A program made the position numbers and the translations under genes. Shown here one piece after another: positions 54,446 to 62,564 of a stretch of 64,000 nt of DNA. This DNA is from Solibacillus faecavium (GTDB taxonomy: Bacteria; Bacillota; Bacilli; Bacillales_A; Planococcaceae): the NCBI RefSeq assembly GCF_014836905.1, contig NZ_JACSPZ010000003.1, positions 186,001-250,000 on the forward strand. Direction: 5' to 3'. The first letter of the stretch is position 1; each line of letters begins with the position of its first letter. The notes under the pieces were generated by a model. It did not search any database and was not told where the DNA came from. It saw only the letters and a list, made by a program, of their open reading frames with translations.

Positions 54446-54928
54446 TTATTGATTTAAAAGTCTTGTAATAAAACCATCATCTTCATCCGTCACTAGAAAA
54501 TCAAACCCTAAATACGCGGCACCGCCAAGTGAAACTGCCCAAAATGCGATGCTTGCTGTCATTAATACTAAAGTTTTTAGGCGTGTACCACCAAAAGTGA
54601 CAGCTAGTAATGCTGTTAAATGAGTACCTATAAAAAACGGACCGATAAACGCTAAACCTGGTAAACCATATTTATCACGAATTTTCTTCGCACGTTGATG
54701 ACGTTTAGAATCATTTGTTTCTACATTTGTTTTTCTCTTTTTACGCCAATTACGGATCGAGTCTACAAATATAATAAATAAAGCAACCGTTAATAAATTC
54801 CCTAAAATGGAAATAAGAATTACTGGAACTGCCGGCATACCCCCGATAATGGCAATTGGTACGATCATTGTCACTTCAAAAAAAGGAATTGCAGCTAATA
54901 TAAAAATAATAAAATATGTCCAAATCAT
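54446..54928 (-). CDS. Small multidrug-export-type membrane protein (DUF/Sm_multidrug_ex)
   Basis: 160 residues, four membrane helices. IPFFEVTMIVPIAIIGG and KYGLPGLAFIGPFFIGTHLTA are the family pattern (pfam06695). Family name is historical; transport function is not shown. 29 bases after the XRE/membrane gene. Confidence 0.78.
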   Translation of the reverse strand: MIWTYFIIFILAAIPFFEVTMIVPIAIIGGMPAVPVILISILGNLLTVALFIIFVDSIRNWRKKRKTNVETNDSKRHQRAKKIRDKYGLPGLAFIGPFFIGTHLTALLAVTFGGTRLKTLVLMTASIAFWAVSLGGAAYLGFDFLVTDEDDGFITRLLNQ

Positions 54929-54957
54929 TTATAATCCCCCTTACTAAAATTTCATCC

Positions 54958-55740
54958 TTAAAAATCCTCGAATTTCTTCTTTGCCTTCTGTTTTAATTTA
55001 AAACCAAACCGGCCTGTATGCTCATCATTTTTAACTAATAATTGATATGCGGAAAGAATTGTAAGACCACGAACCGATATATAAAGACCAACAGCTATTA
55101 AAAATACGAAGATCGGATAATAAGGAACCAAAATGCCCATCTCTAATTTGTTCTCCAGTGCAAAAGCTAAGAATCCCACCGCCAGTAAACAAGCACCGAT
55201 CACCATTACTCCTGAATATTTTCTTTTAAAGCCTTCGTATCTCCCTGTTAACTCTTTAAAATAATTAGAATCAAATAATAAAACTTCTTTTTTGAGAATG
55301 GAATATTGCCCTTGATCAAAACCTAATGTCGCAAAAGAAATGATTCCTAATGTCCCAATGGCAATAATCAAGAGAACCCCTAGCATTGAATTCGTCCCCA
55401 TAATTAAGTACGGTTCAAACGCCAATGCAAAAAGTCCAAATCCCAACGCAATATGTTTAGCAGTTTTTTGAGTGCTTAATAAAAAACCTTCTGCCATCTC
55501 TTTGCTTACATAATAACCTTCTTCATTTCCTTCATTGTTTTCAACAGAATCTTTCAATAAGTAATCAATCGATACCTCAAAAATGTTTCCTATCATTAAG
55601 ATCTTTTCTGTTTCGGGAAATCCTTGACCGTTTTCCCATTTGCTAATTGCCTGTCTTGAAGTGTTTAGTTTTTCAGCTAAAGCTTCTTGAGAAAATCCTT
55701 TTTCTTTTCTTAGCTTAAGTAGTTTTTCACCAAATCCCAT
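54958..55740 (-). CDS. XRE family regulator with membrane domain
   Basis: 260 residues. N-terminal helix-turn-helix: KEKGFSQEALAEKLNTSRQAISKWENG (ends given); then four or five membrane helices from about 95 to 245. Such proteins bind DNA at the membrane. No GGAGG at the start; AGGGAG lies five bases upstream. Precedes the small export-type gene. Confidence 0.85.
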   Translation of the reverse strand: MGFGEKLLKLRKEKGFSQEALAEKLNTSRQAISKWENGQGFPETEKILMIGNIFEVSIDYLLKDSVENNEGNEEGYYVSKEMAEGFLLSTQKTAKHIALGFGLFALAFEPYLIMGTNSMLGVLLIIAIGTLGIISFATLGFDQGQYSILKKEVLLFDSNYFKELTGRYEGFKRKYSGVMVIGACLLAVGFLAFALENKLEMGILVPYYPIFVFLIAVGLYISVRGLTILSAYQLLVKNDEHTGRFGFKLKQKAKKKFEDF

Positions 55741-56013
55741 TTATTTCAACTCCCTTGTATTTTGTTAGTTATAATGTATAAAAACATGGCCCCTTTTTCT
55801 ATCACGTGGGGAATGCAAATTGTCAACTTGAGGTTGCATTGTTGTTATAACGGGCTTTTAAAGCCTTTTCCACAAAAAAAGTTTGAAAAGTAATTTACGA
55901 TAAAAAAATAAATTAAGGAGCCAGTTATTTATCATTATAGGGCATATTGAGGAGTAACTTTAAGTTAAATTGGAAATTTATGTTATGATGAATGAGATTT
56001 AAGGAGGCAATTA

Positions 56014-56565
56014 ATGATGAAGATACTTATTGGAATATTAATATTAACGGGATCGATAACGTTATTTTTATTTTATAATCAAAAACAACTGCCGACAGAA
56101 GAAGATGTATTTAACATGACGGACAAATGGTCTTTAAGAACTGAAGAGGTCTATTTTGTGAGGGAAATAGATGGGGACTGGTTAACCATGTTTAGAAATA
56201 GCCATTCAATTACGGTGGCTCGGTTAGAGCAAAATTGGTTGGGGAATTGGAAGGTGAGAGATGAAGAGGGATATGAATCTACATTAATTTCAACATCTTA
56301 TCCGCCTAGAGAAGAGGATGAAATTACTTGGGCAAGCTCAGGTTCAAACGGTAAAAGCCTTTCATACTACTTTGGTCAAATTCTCAATCCAATGATTTAT
56401 CGAATAGAAGTAGAAACTAAGAAAAACGTCTTTGAAGATGCTTTAATCTTTAGTCCCCAAGGATTGCGATTTTTCTTTATTAAATCCGATGAAGATATGT
56501 TCTTGCCTGTAAACATTCGGGCATTTTCTGAAGCTGGAGAGTTAATTTATTCTACAGTTAAATAA
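56014..56565 (+). CDS. Hypothetical membrane-anchored protein (183 aa)
   Basis: N-terminal helix (ILIGILILTGSITLFLFY) then an extracytoplasmic beta-rich domain. AAGGAGGC before ATG 56014. No family recognised. The promoter region carries CATATTGAGGAGTAA and TTTATGTTATGAT, shared with other single genes. Confidence 0.6.
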   Translation: MMKILIGILILTGSITLFLFYNQKQLPTEEDVFNMTDKWSLRTEEVYFVREIDGDWLTMFRNSHSITVARLEQNWLGNWKVRDEEGYESTLISTSYPPREEDEITWASSGSNGKSLSYYFGQILNPMIYRIEVETKKNVFEDALIFSPQGLRFFFIKSDEDMFLPVNIRAFSEAGELIYSTVK

Positions 56566-56583
56566 ATTAAAGAGAGTAAATTA

Positions 56584-56717
56584 ATTTAAAAGGTTTTTCA
56601 ACTAACCAGCATTCACCTGAAACCCATTATACAAAAGAAGCGATTTTTTATGATAGTGATGGCTCTTCTTATGATAAAACATACAAAAGAATGGATTTAA
56701 GGAAGTTGTTGAACTAA
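56584..56717 (+). pseudogene. C-terminal gene remnant (about 44 codons)
   Basis: An open frame FSTNQHSPETHYTKE...MDLRKLLN ends in TAA; an in-frame stop lies just before it and there is no start codon or ribosome site. It reads like true protein, so it is a broken gene tail. Confidence 0.5.
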
Positions 56718-56737
56718 TGAAGAGCATAAGTCACGAT

Positions 56738-56772
56738 AGCGCAATTCTTGAAAAGGAATTGCGCTTTCTTTA
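56738..56772 (+). terminator. Terminator
   Basis: GCGCAATTCCTT-type stem: GCGCAATTCTT pairs with GGAATTGCGC, then TTTCTTT. Confidence 0.75.
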
Positions 56773-56898
56773 GCAATCTGGACACTTTTCATGAATAAGA
56801 CATAATAAAGGAATTGGATATTTATGTTAAAATCAAGGGGTGGATGTTAATTACACTTTGGTATGGATGAAACGCTTTAGTTCAGGAGGGGAGTTTGT

Positions 56899-57384
56899 AT
56901 GGACTTTACAATTCGTAAAATGCAATCAGAAGATATCAAACAAGTACAAGATGTAGCAAAAACAAGTTGGAATGCTACTTATGAAGGAATAATTCCTTTA
57001 GAGGTGCAAGAGAAATTCTTGAAAACTGCTTATAGTAATGAAAGAATGCAACAACGTTTAGAGCAATCTTTTCTCTTCGTGGGAGAGAGAGCAGGTAAAA
57101 TTGTTGGATTCGCTAACTTTTCTCCAGTAAGAGAAGATGGTAAAGCTGAATTAGGTGCTATTTATCTCTATCCTGAAGAACAAGGTAAAGGAATAGGTTC
57201 AGCATTGTTACAACAAGGAATCGATAATTTAGACGGTATAAAAGAGATTTATATCAACGTAGAAAAGGACAATAAAATAGGAAAGACATTTTATGAAGCA
57301 AAAGGTTTTGACGTTGTGAAAGAATTTGATGATGAATTTGATGGGCATATTTTAAAAACGGTACGAATGGTTTTAAAAGTTTAA
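56899..57384 (+). CDS. GNAT family N-acetyltransferase
   Basis: 161 residues. Acetyl-CoA loop LYPEEQGKGIGSALL, followed by EIYINVEKDNKIGKTFYEAKGF. Preceded by ATTGGATATTTATGTTAAAAT (56813-56833), a promoter block shared with other single genes. AGGAGGGG before ATG. Substrate unknown. Confidence 0.85.
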   Translation: MDFTIRKMQSEDIKQVQDVAKTSWNATYEGIIPLEVQEKFLKTAYSNERMQQRLEQSFLFVGERAGKIVGFANFSPVREDGKAELGAIYLYPEEQGKGIGSALLQQGIDNLDGIKEIYINVEKDNKIGKTFYEAKGFDVVKEFDDEFDGHILKTVRMVLKV

Positions 57385-57455
57385 ATCTAATTGGATAAGC
57401 TAGTTTAGTACTCTTTCATCTATTATTACTATTTAAATTCCCGGGAGCTGTTCAA

Positions 57456-58013
57456 TTGACTAATTTATATTTTGTTAGGCACGCACATTCTATATATACA
57501 CCTGATGAATTAAATAGACCTTTATCGGAAAGAGGTTTTGCTGATGCAGCAGTTGTTACAAAATTATTAAAAACAGAGGAAATTGGTATTGTTGTGTCCA
57601 GTCCGTATAAACGAGCTGTTCAAACAGTCAAAGGCATAGCAGAATACATAAATACAGAAGTTGAAATTATAGAGGGTTTGAAAGAGCGTACTTTAACCAC
57701 AGTCCCAGCCAACGATTTTACTCTTGCAATAACAAAAGTATGGGAGGACTACAATTTTTCGTGGGAGGGTGGAGAGTCTAACAATGTCGCTCAAAAAAGA
57801 GGTGTAGAAACCATTTTTAATATATTAGAGAAATACAAAGATGAAAATGTTGTTATCGGAACACATGGAAATATAATGGTTTTAATCATGAATTATTTTG
57901 ATAGCCAGTATGATTTTTCCTTTTGGCAAAATCTCGATATGCCAGATATATATAAATTAACTTTTAATGGAAAAGTGCTAAAAAACGTAGATAGAATATG
58001 GGGAAGAATATAA
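57456..58013 (+). CDS. Histidine phosphatase (phosphoglycerate mutase-like) family
   Basis: 185 residues. RHAHS (residues 8-12) has the phospho-accepting His; SSPYKRAVQT and VIGTHGN supply the other active-site residues. TTG start behind GGGAGC. Substrate unknown. Confidence 0.85.
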   Translation: MTNLYFVRHAHSIYTPDELNRPLSERGFADAAVVTKLLKTEEIGIVVSSPYKRAVQTVKGIAEYINTEVEIIEGLKERTLTTVPANDFTLAITKVWEDYNFSWEGGESNNVAQKRGVETIFNILEKYKDENVVIGTHGNIMVLIMNYFDSQYDFSFWQNLDMPDIYKLTFNGKVLKNVDRIWGRI

Positions 58014-58049
58014 TATAATTGTTCGACAATCCGGCCAGATTGTTGAATA

Positions 58050-58290
58050 ACATTTTTTCTAGGTGATTGTTAGAAAAGATGCGGATTTATAACGATAAGT
58101 GATTAGCTATACAATTTTTTATGCAAATTAAAGAACAAGCACAGAAAGTATAAATGTTGCTGGATCATTCGTTTGCGCCATTTGTATAAAAGCTGTATAA
58201 GCAATAGTCCTCAAAAAAAAGGCACGAACGTTGATTTTACAACATGTGTGCCATTCTAGTGTCTTCCCTAACTTTGATTTGGGAACGTTA
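58050..58290. repeat. ~200-bp intergenic repeat, copy 1
   Basis: GGTGATTGTTAGAAAAGATG, GATTTATAACGATA, ACAATTTTTTATGCAAATTAA, and a tail ACTTTGATTTGGGAACGTTAT. The same blocks in the same order occur at 60470-60665. Confidence 0.7.
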
Positions 58291-58388
58291 TTTCAATTTT
58301 CGATACACGAACATACATTGAAAAACTTTTTGAAATGTATCGTGCTAATATAGAAGGAGATTTTCGTTTAAAAAAGGAGCAATCAATT

Positions 58389-59375
58389 ATGTTTTCTAGA
58401 GAAAAATTAGAAAATAATCAAGTTTGGTTATATGTTGTCGTCATTCTGTTGGCAGCTGGATTTGGCTTGTTATTTCCTGAATTCGGTACAAAATTAGACG
58501 GTACGATTTCTATTATTATTGCGATTTTAATGTATAGTATGTTTTCGCAAATTCCGTTCACATCATTAAAAAAATCATTCTCGAATCGCCGTTTCATTTG
58601 GGCGTTACTAACAGTCAATTATATTGCAGTGCCGATTGTGGCATGGCTATTAACAAGGTTATTACCAGACTATCCGCCGTTACTCTTGGGCGTCTTTTTA
58701 GTTTTACTTACACCTTGTATTGATTATGTCATTGTTTTTACAGCATTAGGTCGTGGAAATGAAAAACTAATGCTTATTTCTACACCCATTCTCTTTATTA
58801 CACAAATGCTTTTATTACCGCTATATCTAGTCTTGTTTATTGGAAAAGAGGCAGCCTCGATTGTAGAAATCGGTCCATTTCTTGAAGCCTTTTTAATGCT
58901 TATTGTTATTCCTTTAGCAATTGCGATTCTTGTGCAATTGTTTATGAAAAAGTCATCTGTTGCAAATAAAATCATCGACGCTTCAGCTTGGCTTCCTGTT
59001 CCATTTATGGCACTTACGCTTTTCGTTATTATCGCTTCTCAAATCGGTAAATTATCAATGTACATAGATGAAATACTCAAGGTAATTCCTATCTATATTC
59101 TCTTTATGATGATAATGCCTTTTGTTTCAAAGCTTGTTGCAAAGTGTTTCAAACTGGATGTTCCATCAGGACGAGCATTAATATTTAGTGGCTCCACACG
59201 GAATTCACTTGTAGTGCTTCCACTTGCTTTAGCTTTACCTGATAATGTGAGTACAATGGTCGCAGCAATCATTGTGACGCAAACAATTGTAGAAATTGTA
59301 GGGGAAATAATTTACATTCGAGTGGTACCGAATATAATTTTGCGTGATAAGGATTCTTTAGAAAACAGTTTATAA
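58389..59375 (+). CDS. Bile acid:sodium symporter/ACR3-like transporter
   Basis: 328 residues, ten membrane helices. LVLLTPCIDYVIVFTALGRG and SGRALIFSGSTRNSLVVLPLALALP (ends) are typical of the BASS/arsenic-resistance fold. AAGGAG before ATG 58389; the upstream frame is open but without a good ribosome site. ATACATT/AATGTAT around 58312 is an inverted repeat before the gene. Arsenite or organic anion export are options. Confidence 0.8.
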   Translation: MFSREKLENNQVWLYVVVILLAAGFGLLFPEFGTKLDGTISIIIAILMYSMFSQIPFTSLKKSFSNRRFIWALLTVNYIAVPIVAWLLTRLLPDYPPLLLGVFLVLLTPCIDYVIVFTALGRGNEKLMLISTPILFITQMLLLPLYLVLFIGKEAASIVEIGPFLEAFLMLIVIPLAIAILVQLFMKKSSVANKIIDASAWLPVPFMALTLFVIIASQIGKLSMYIDEILKVIPIYILFMMIMPFVSKLVAKCFKLDVPSGRALIFSGSTRNSLVVLPLALALPDNVSTMVAAIIVTQTIVEIVGEIIYIRVVPNIILRDKDSLENSL

Positions 59376-59628
59376 AGTATGGATATAAGGTTCCCAAAGC
59401 GATGTTTGGGAATATTAATTTCATAAACTTTTGGACGAATAAAGCTAAAGGCATTCGTTATTCAACAATAAGCACTATTCTGTAATAAAAATCGGCGCTC
59501 TGTTTCGTTATAGGGCCATATCGTTGATTATAGGTTTGTATTGAAAAAATTTATTAAACGAAAATGAAATAAAGACATACTGTTTTAAATTCAGTGAAAT
59601 TATGTAAAATGATTTTAGGGGTTAATAC

Positions 59629-60024
59629 TTGAATGTTGTAATTTTAAGTAATACTGATAAAAAGATTAAAGCGAATGATTTAATTAAGTTGTATCAAAAT
59701 GTAGGTTGGTGGGAGGAAAGAAAACAACAGGATATTGAAGAAATGCTACTAAAAGTAAAATCAGTAGGTGCGTGGAAAGACGATACCCTTATTGGTTTCG
59801 CAAGAGCTGTTTCAGACGGAAAGTTTAGAGCGTATATTGAAGACGTAGTTATACATAATTCCTATAGAGAGGAAGGTATAGGAACAAAAATGGTATCAAA
59901 ATTGTTGGATGAGCTATCACATATCGATGTAATCAGTTTGTTTTGTGAAGAAAAGTTATTACCATTCTACGAGAAGAACGGTTTTAAATACAGCAAATCA
60001 CAATTTATAATGCATAAGAAATAA
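59629..60024 (+). CDS. GNAT family N-acetyltransferase (131 aa)
   Basis: Acetyl-CoA loop VVIHNSYREEGIGTKMV, then SLFCEEKLLPFYEKNGF. TTG start. Minimal GNAT domain; substrate unknown. Confidence 0.82.
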   Translation: MNVVILSNTDKKIKANDLIKLYQNVGWWEERKQQDIEEMLLKVKSVGAWKDDTLIGFARAVSDGKFRAYIEDVVIHNSYREEGIGTKMVSKLLDELSHIDVISLFCEEKLLPFYEKNGFKYSKSQFIMHKK

Positions 60025-60172
60025 TCGAGTAAAAAAGTTTAATGCTCAATAACATCTTATTCATTTAATAGAAGCTATAGTTGGAAAAGTATCTTTAACA
60101 ATCGGGCACGATTCTTTATACGCAAGGCGAAAACAACCAGCATATAAGTTGCTGGTTGTGATTGGTAACTAT

Positions 60173-60358
60173 TTATTTGTTGTTTTTAACTTGTCGGATT
60201 TTCTGATTCATTTTTTTAATATCCGTCTCATTTCCGAATTCTGCATTAGAATTCGAACGGGAAGCTTGTCGTTCTTCAGCTTCAATATGTTGGATTATTT
60301 GCTTAACTTGGTCACCATCAGTCCCAAATCTTTCATGTGCTTTTTTGTTGTTTACCAT
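60173..60358 (-). CDS. Candidate gamma-type small acid-soluble spore protein
   Basis: 61 residues starting MVNNKKAHERFG; AGGAGGTG before the ATG. The segment NAEFGNETDIKK resembles the EFASETD motif of gamma-type SASPs. No membrane segment, few hydrophobics. It would be an amino-acid store in spores; likeness is short, so only a candidate. Confidence 0.5.
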   Translation of the reverse strand: MVNNKKAHERFGTDGDQVKQIIQHIEAEERQASRSNSNAEFGNETDIKKMNQKIRQVKNNK

Positions 60359-60469
60359 GGCTTTCACCTCCTGAATTTAGTCTTTACAGAGGCTTTTTAA
60401 TTATGCATTTCAAATGATTAATGAAAGGTATTAAAAATTTGGACCATATTGTGGAGTAACTTTTTTTCT

Positions 60470-60665
60470 TTGGTGATTGTTAGAAAGGATGCAGATTTAT
60501 AACGATATAAGAAGCGCTATACAAGTTTTTATGCAAATTAAGTATCGTCTCCACCAAGTATAAAAGCTAATTTTAACAATGTTCCAATAAAAAATAGGTA
60601 AACGCTGCTACAACAATGTTTACCGATTTTTGTTTTGACAGCAAACTTTTATTTGGAACGTTATA
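60470..60665. repeat. ~200-bp intergenic repeat, copy 2
   Basis: GGTGATTGTTAGAAAGGATG, GATTTATAACGATATAAG, ACAAGTTTTTATGCAAATTAA, the hairpin GGTAAACG/GTTTACCG and a tail TTTATTTGGAACGTTAT. Matches 58050-58290, with the hairpin part matching 47999-48075. Confidence 0.7.
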
Positions 60666-60699
60666 GGGTATGTATAAGTAAATAATTGGTACTGTTAGT

Positions 60700-61023
60700 T
60701 TAATTTTTGGATACTAAAAATTCCACCAAGTTTGGGGATTGATTATATTTAATTGCAGCTTCCTTATCTTTTTCGATAATTGCTTTTGTTAAATCAATAT
60801 TATTTACACTTGCAATGGCAATTGCATAATGTAAAACATCAACTAACTCTTTTTCTAAGGAAGCATGTAAGTCGATTTTCTTTCGACCTTCTAACTGGTT
60901 TAGTACTTCAGCAACTTCACCAATTTCTTCTACTAATTTCATAAATAATGCAGAAGAAGTACGTCCTTCCTTGTATTTTAATGCTAAGTAGTTTTGTAAT
61001 TCACCAAATGTTAATTGTTCCAT
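60700..61023 (-). CDS. MazG-like nucleotide pyrophosphohydrolase
   Basis: 107 residues. Metal-binding motif EEIGEVAEVLNQ with downstream KELVDVLHYAIAIA is the MazG/all-alpha NTP-PPase pattern. Hydrolyses non-standard NTPs to NMP and pyrophosphate. GGGAG before the ATG. Confidence 0.82.
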   Translation of the reverse strand: MEQLTFGELQNYLALKYKEGRTSSALFMKLVEEIGEVAEVLNQLEGRKKIDLHASLEKELVDVLHYAIAIASVNNIDLTKAIIEKDKEAAIKYNQSPNLVEFLVSKN

Positions 61024-61267
61024 ATTAATACTCCCTTAAATATACTTTTAATAAATATACCAATAAATTTCCATAATAGTAACTTGTAAAGTGCTAAATA
61101 GATTCCCAAAGCGGTGTTTTCCCCAATTATTAGATACAACTAACAGGTGATGGTTTACTTTCCGTTATATAATTTGAATTGAAAAATAGAATAAATTTTA
61201 CAAATATTGTTATTAGCGTTATGTTCATTATATAAATTTCTAATTGCATAAAAGGGGGAATAGTTAA

Positions 61268-61795
61268 ATGAGGAAACTACTTTTAATTTCTATACTTTTA
61301 CCGCTACTGACTGCCTGCTCTATTACTTCAAGTAATAATACGGACGAATTTTTAGAAAGTGTTCCATATCCAAAGTCAACAGAGATTTTAGATAAACAGC
61401 AAAAGGATGATTATGAAATTGTTTTCTATAAAGATGAAACCGGATTTCGTATTGGATATAAAAAGTTGGATTATGATTATTGGACAAATACTTCCAACGG
61501 GGAGATAAATCCAGAAGACGGTTTTGACTGGGTAATGATTAATAACCCAAAAATACCGATAACTTTGTTTGGTGGAATTATTACAAATGAACAAATTACA
61601 ACTGTTCTTGTAAAACAAAAAACAATAGAGAAAGAATCAACAATTGTTGAAACGAATGAAGGGTTTAGAGGTTGGTATGTTACCTTTGATTCTTTAGAAA
61701 ATGCAAATCCTGGTGAACCAGACCCATTGAAAATCGAAGCATTTGATACTAATGGAAACATATTGTGGAAAGACGGCGTGTATGAAGATGAGTAA
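61268..61795 (+). CDS. Hypothetical lipoprotein (175 aa)
   Basis: Lipobox LLTACS at residue 16-17. The body ends in GWYVTFDSLENANPGEP, a beta-rich extracytoplasmic domain. AAGGGGG before ATG 61268. Not recognised. Confidence 0.65.
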   Translation: MRKLLLISILLPLLTACSITSSNNTDEFLESVPYPKSTEILDKQQKDDYEIVFYKDETGFRIGYKKLDYDYWTNTSNGEINPEDGFDWVMINNPKIPITLFGGIITNEQITTVLVKQKTIEKESTIVETNEGFRGWYVTFDSLENANPGEPDPLKIEAFDTNGNILWKDGVYEDE

Positions 61796-61963
61796 GTAAT
61801 TAACCTAAATTTTCTAACAAAACCAGCTAATTTGAATTTGCGCGGACGCCTACAAAGGAAACGCTATTTGATTAAAACTCTAGTCGTCATAAACGTATTA
61901 AAGTAAAAAGATAAATGAAGAATGAAAAAGATATATCGTTATGTATCTTAAGGGGGAAGTAGT

Positions 61964-62059
61964 ATGAAAAAGTCTTTATTGATTTTTTTAGTAGTAATAT
62001 TAGGGCTAATTATTTTAAGTGGTCTAATGGCTATTGCATTGTTTTTTAAATATATTTAA
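61964..62059 (+). CDS. Single-helix membrane peptide (31 aa)
   Basis: MKKSLLIFLVVILGLIIL... one membrane helix, ending FFKYI. AAGGGGGAAG is six bases before the ATG. 24 bases before the 62084 gene; probably one operon. Confidence 0.5.
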   Translation: MKKSLLIFLVVILGLIILSGLMAIALFFKYI

Positions 62060-62083
62060 CTATCTCAAAGGGGTGCAAGTCAT

Positions 62084-62416
62084 ATGGATGGATCGCTTAT
62101 TATCTTATATTTTATAGTTAGTAATCTTTTAGCCTTGTATTTATACCGCAAAAAGAAAATTCAATTATGGATTTCTGGAATCGTTATGGCTCTTTTAGTT
62201 CCAGTAATAACCTATAGTTTTATATCATTAGACATTTATTATAGTAATAAAAATACCGGAGATGGTTATAGTGATGCATCTTTTGGGGGAGGCACTATAG
62301 CAATAATCCTAGCTCTCAATGCAATTGTTATGTTTGTCATAGGAGTTATTTTAAATATTTTCACATTCATTATAAAGAAACGAAAAGCAAGAGAAAGCCA
62401 TGTGTTAGAACGATAA
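62084..62416 (+). CDS. Hypothetical membrane protein (110 aa)
   Basis: Three membrane helices, with a GDGYSDASFGGGT outer loop and a basic cytoplasmic end (KKRKARESH). AAAGGGG before ATG. No family recognised. Confidence 0.6.
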   Translation: MDGSLIILYFIVSNLLALYLYRKKKIQLWISGIVMALLVPVITYSFISLDIYYSNKNTGDGYSDASFGGGTIAIILALNAIVMFVIGVILNIFTFIIKKRKARESHVLER

Positions 62417-62429
62417 AAATACATCCCAA

Positions 62430-62476
62430 AAGGTATCGGATCACAGATTTCCAACTGTGTTCGATGCTTTTTTACT
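62430..62476 (+). terminator. Terminator
   Basis: ATCACAG/CTGTGT and flanking AGGTATCG/CGATGCTT stems, then six T residues. Confidence 0.65.
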
Positions 62477-62564
62477 GAAATTTCTTTCAAGTGTATTTTA
62501 ATGAAGACAAGGTCTAAATAAAAAGGAGATGCCGTATTCAAATTGAGACATCTCCTTTTTACTA

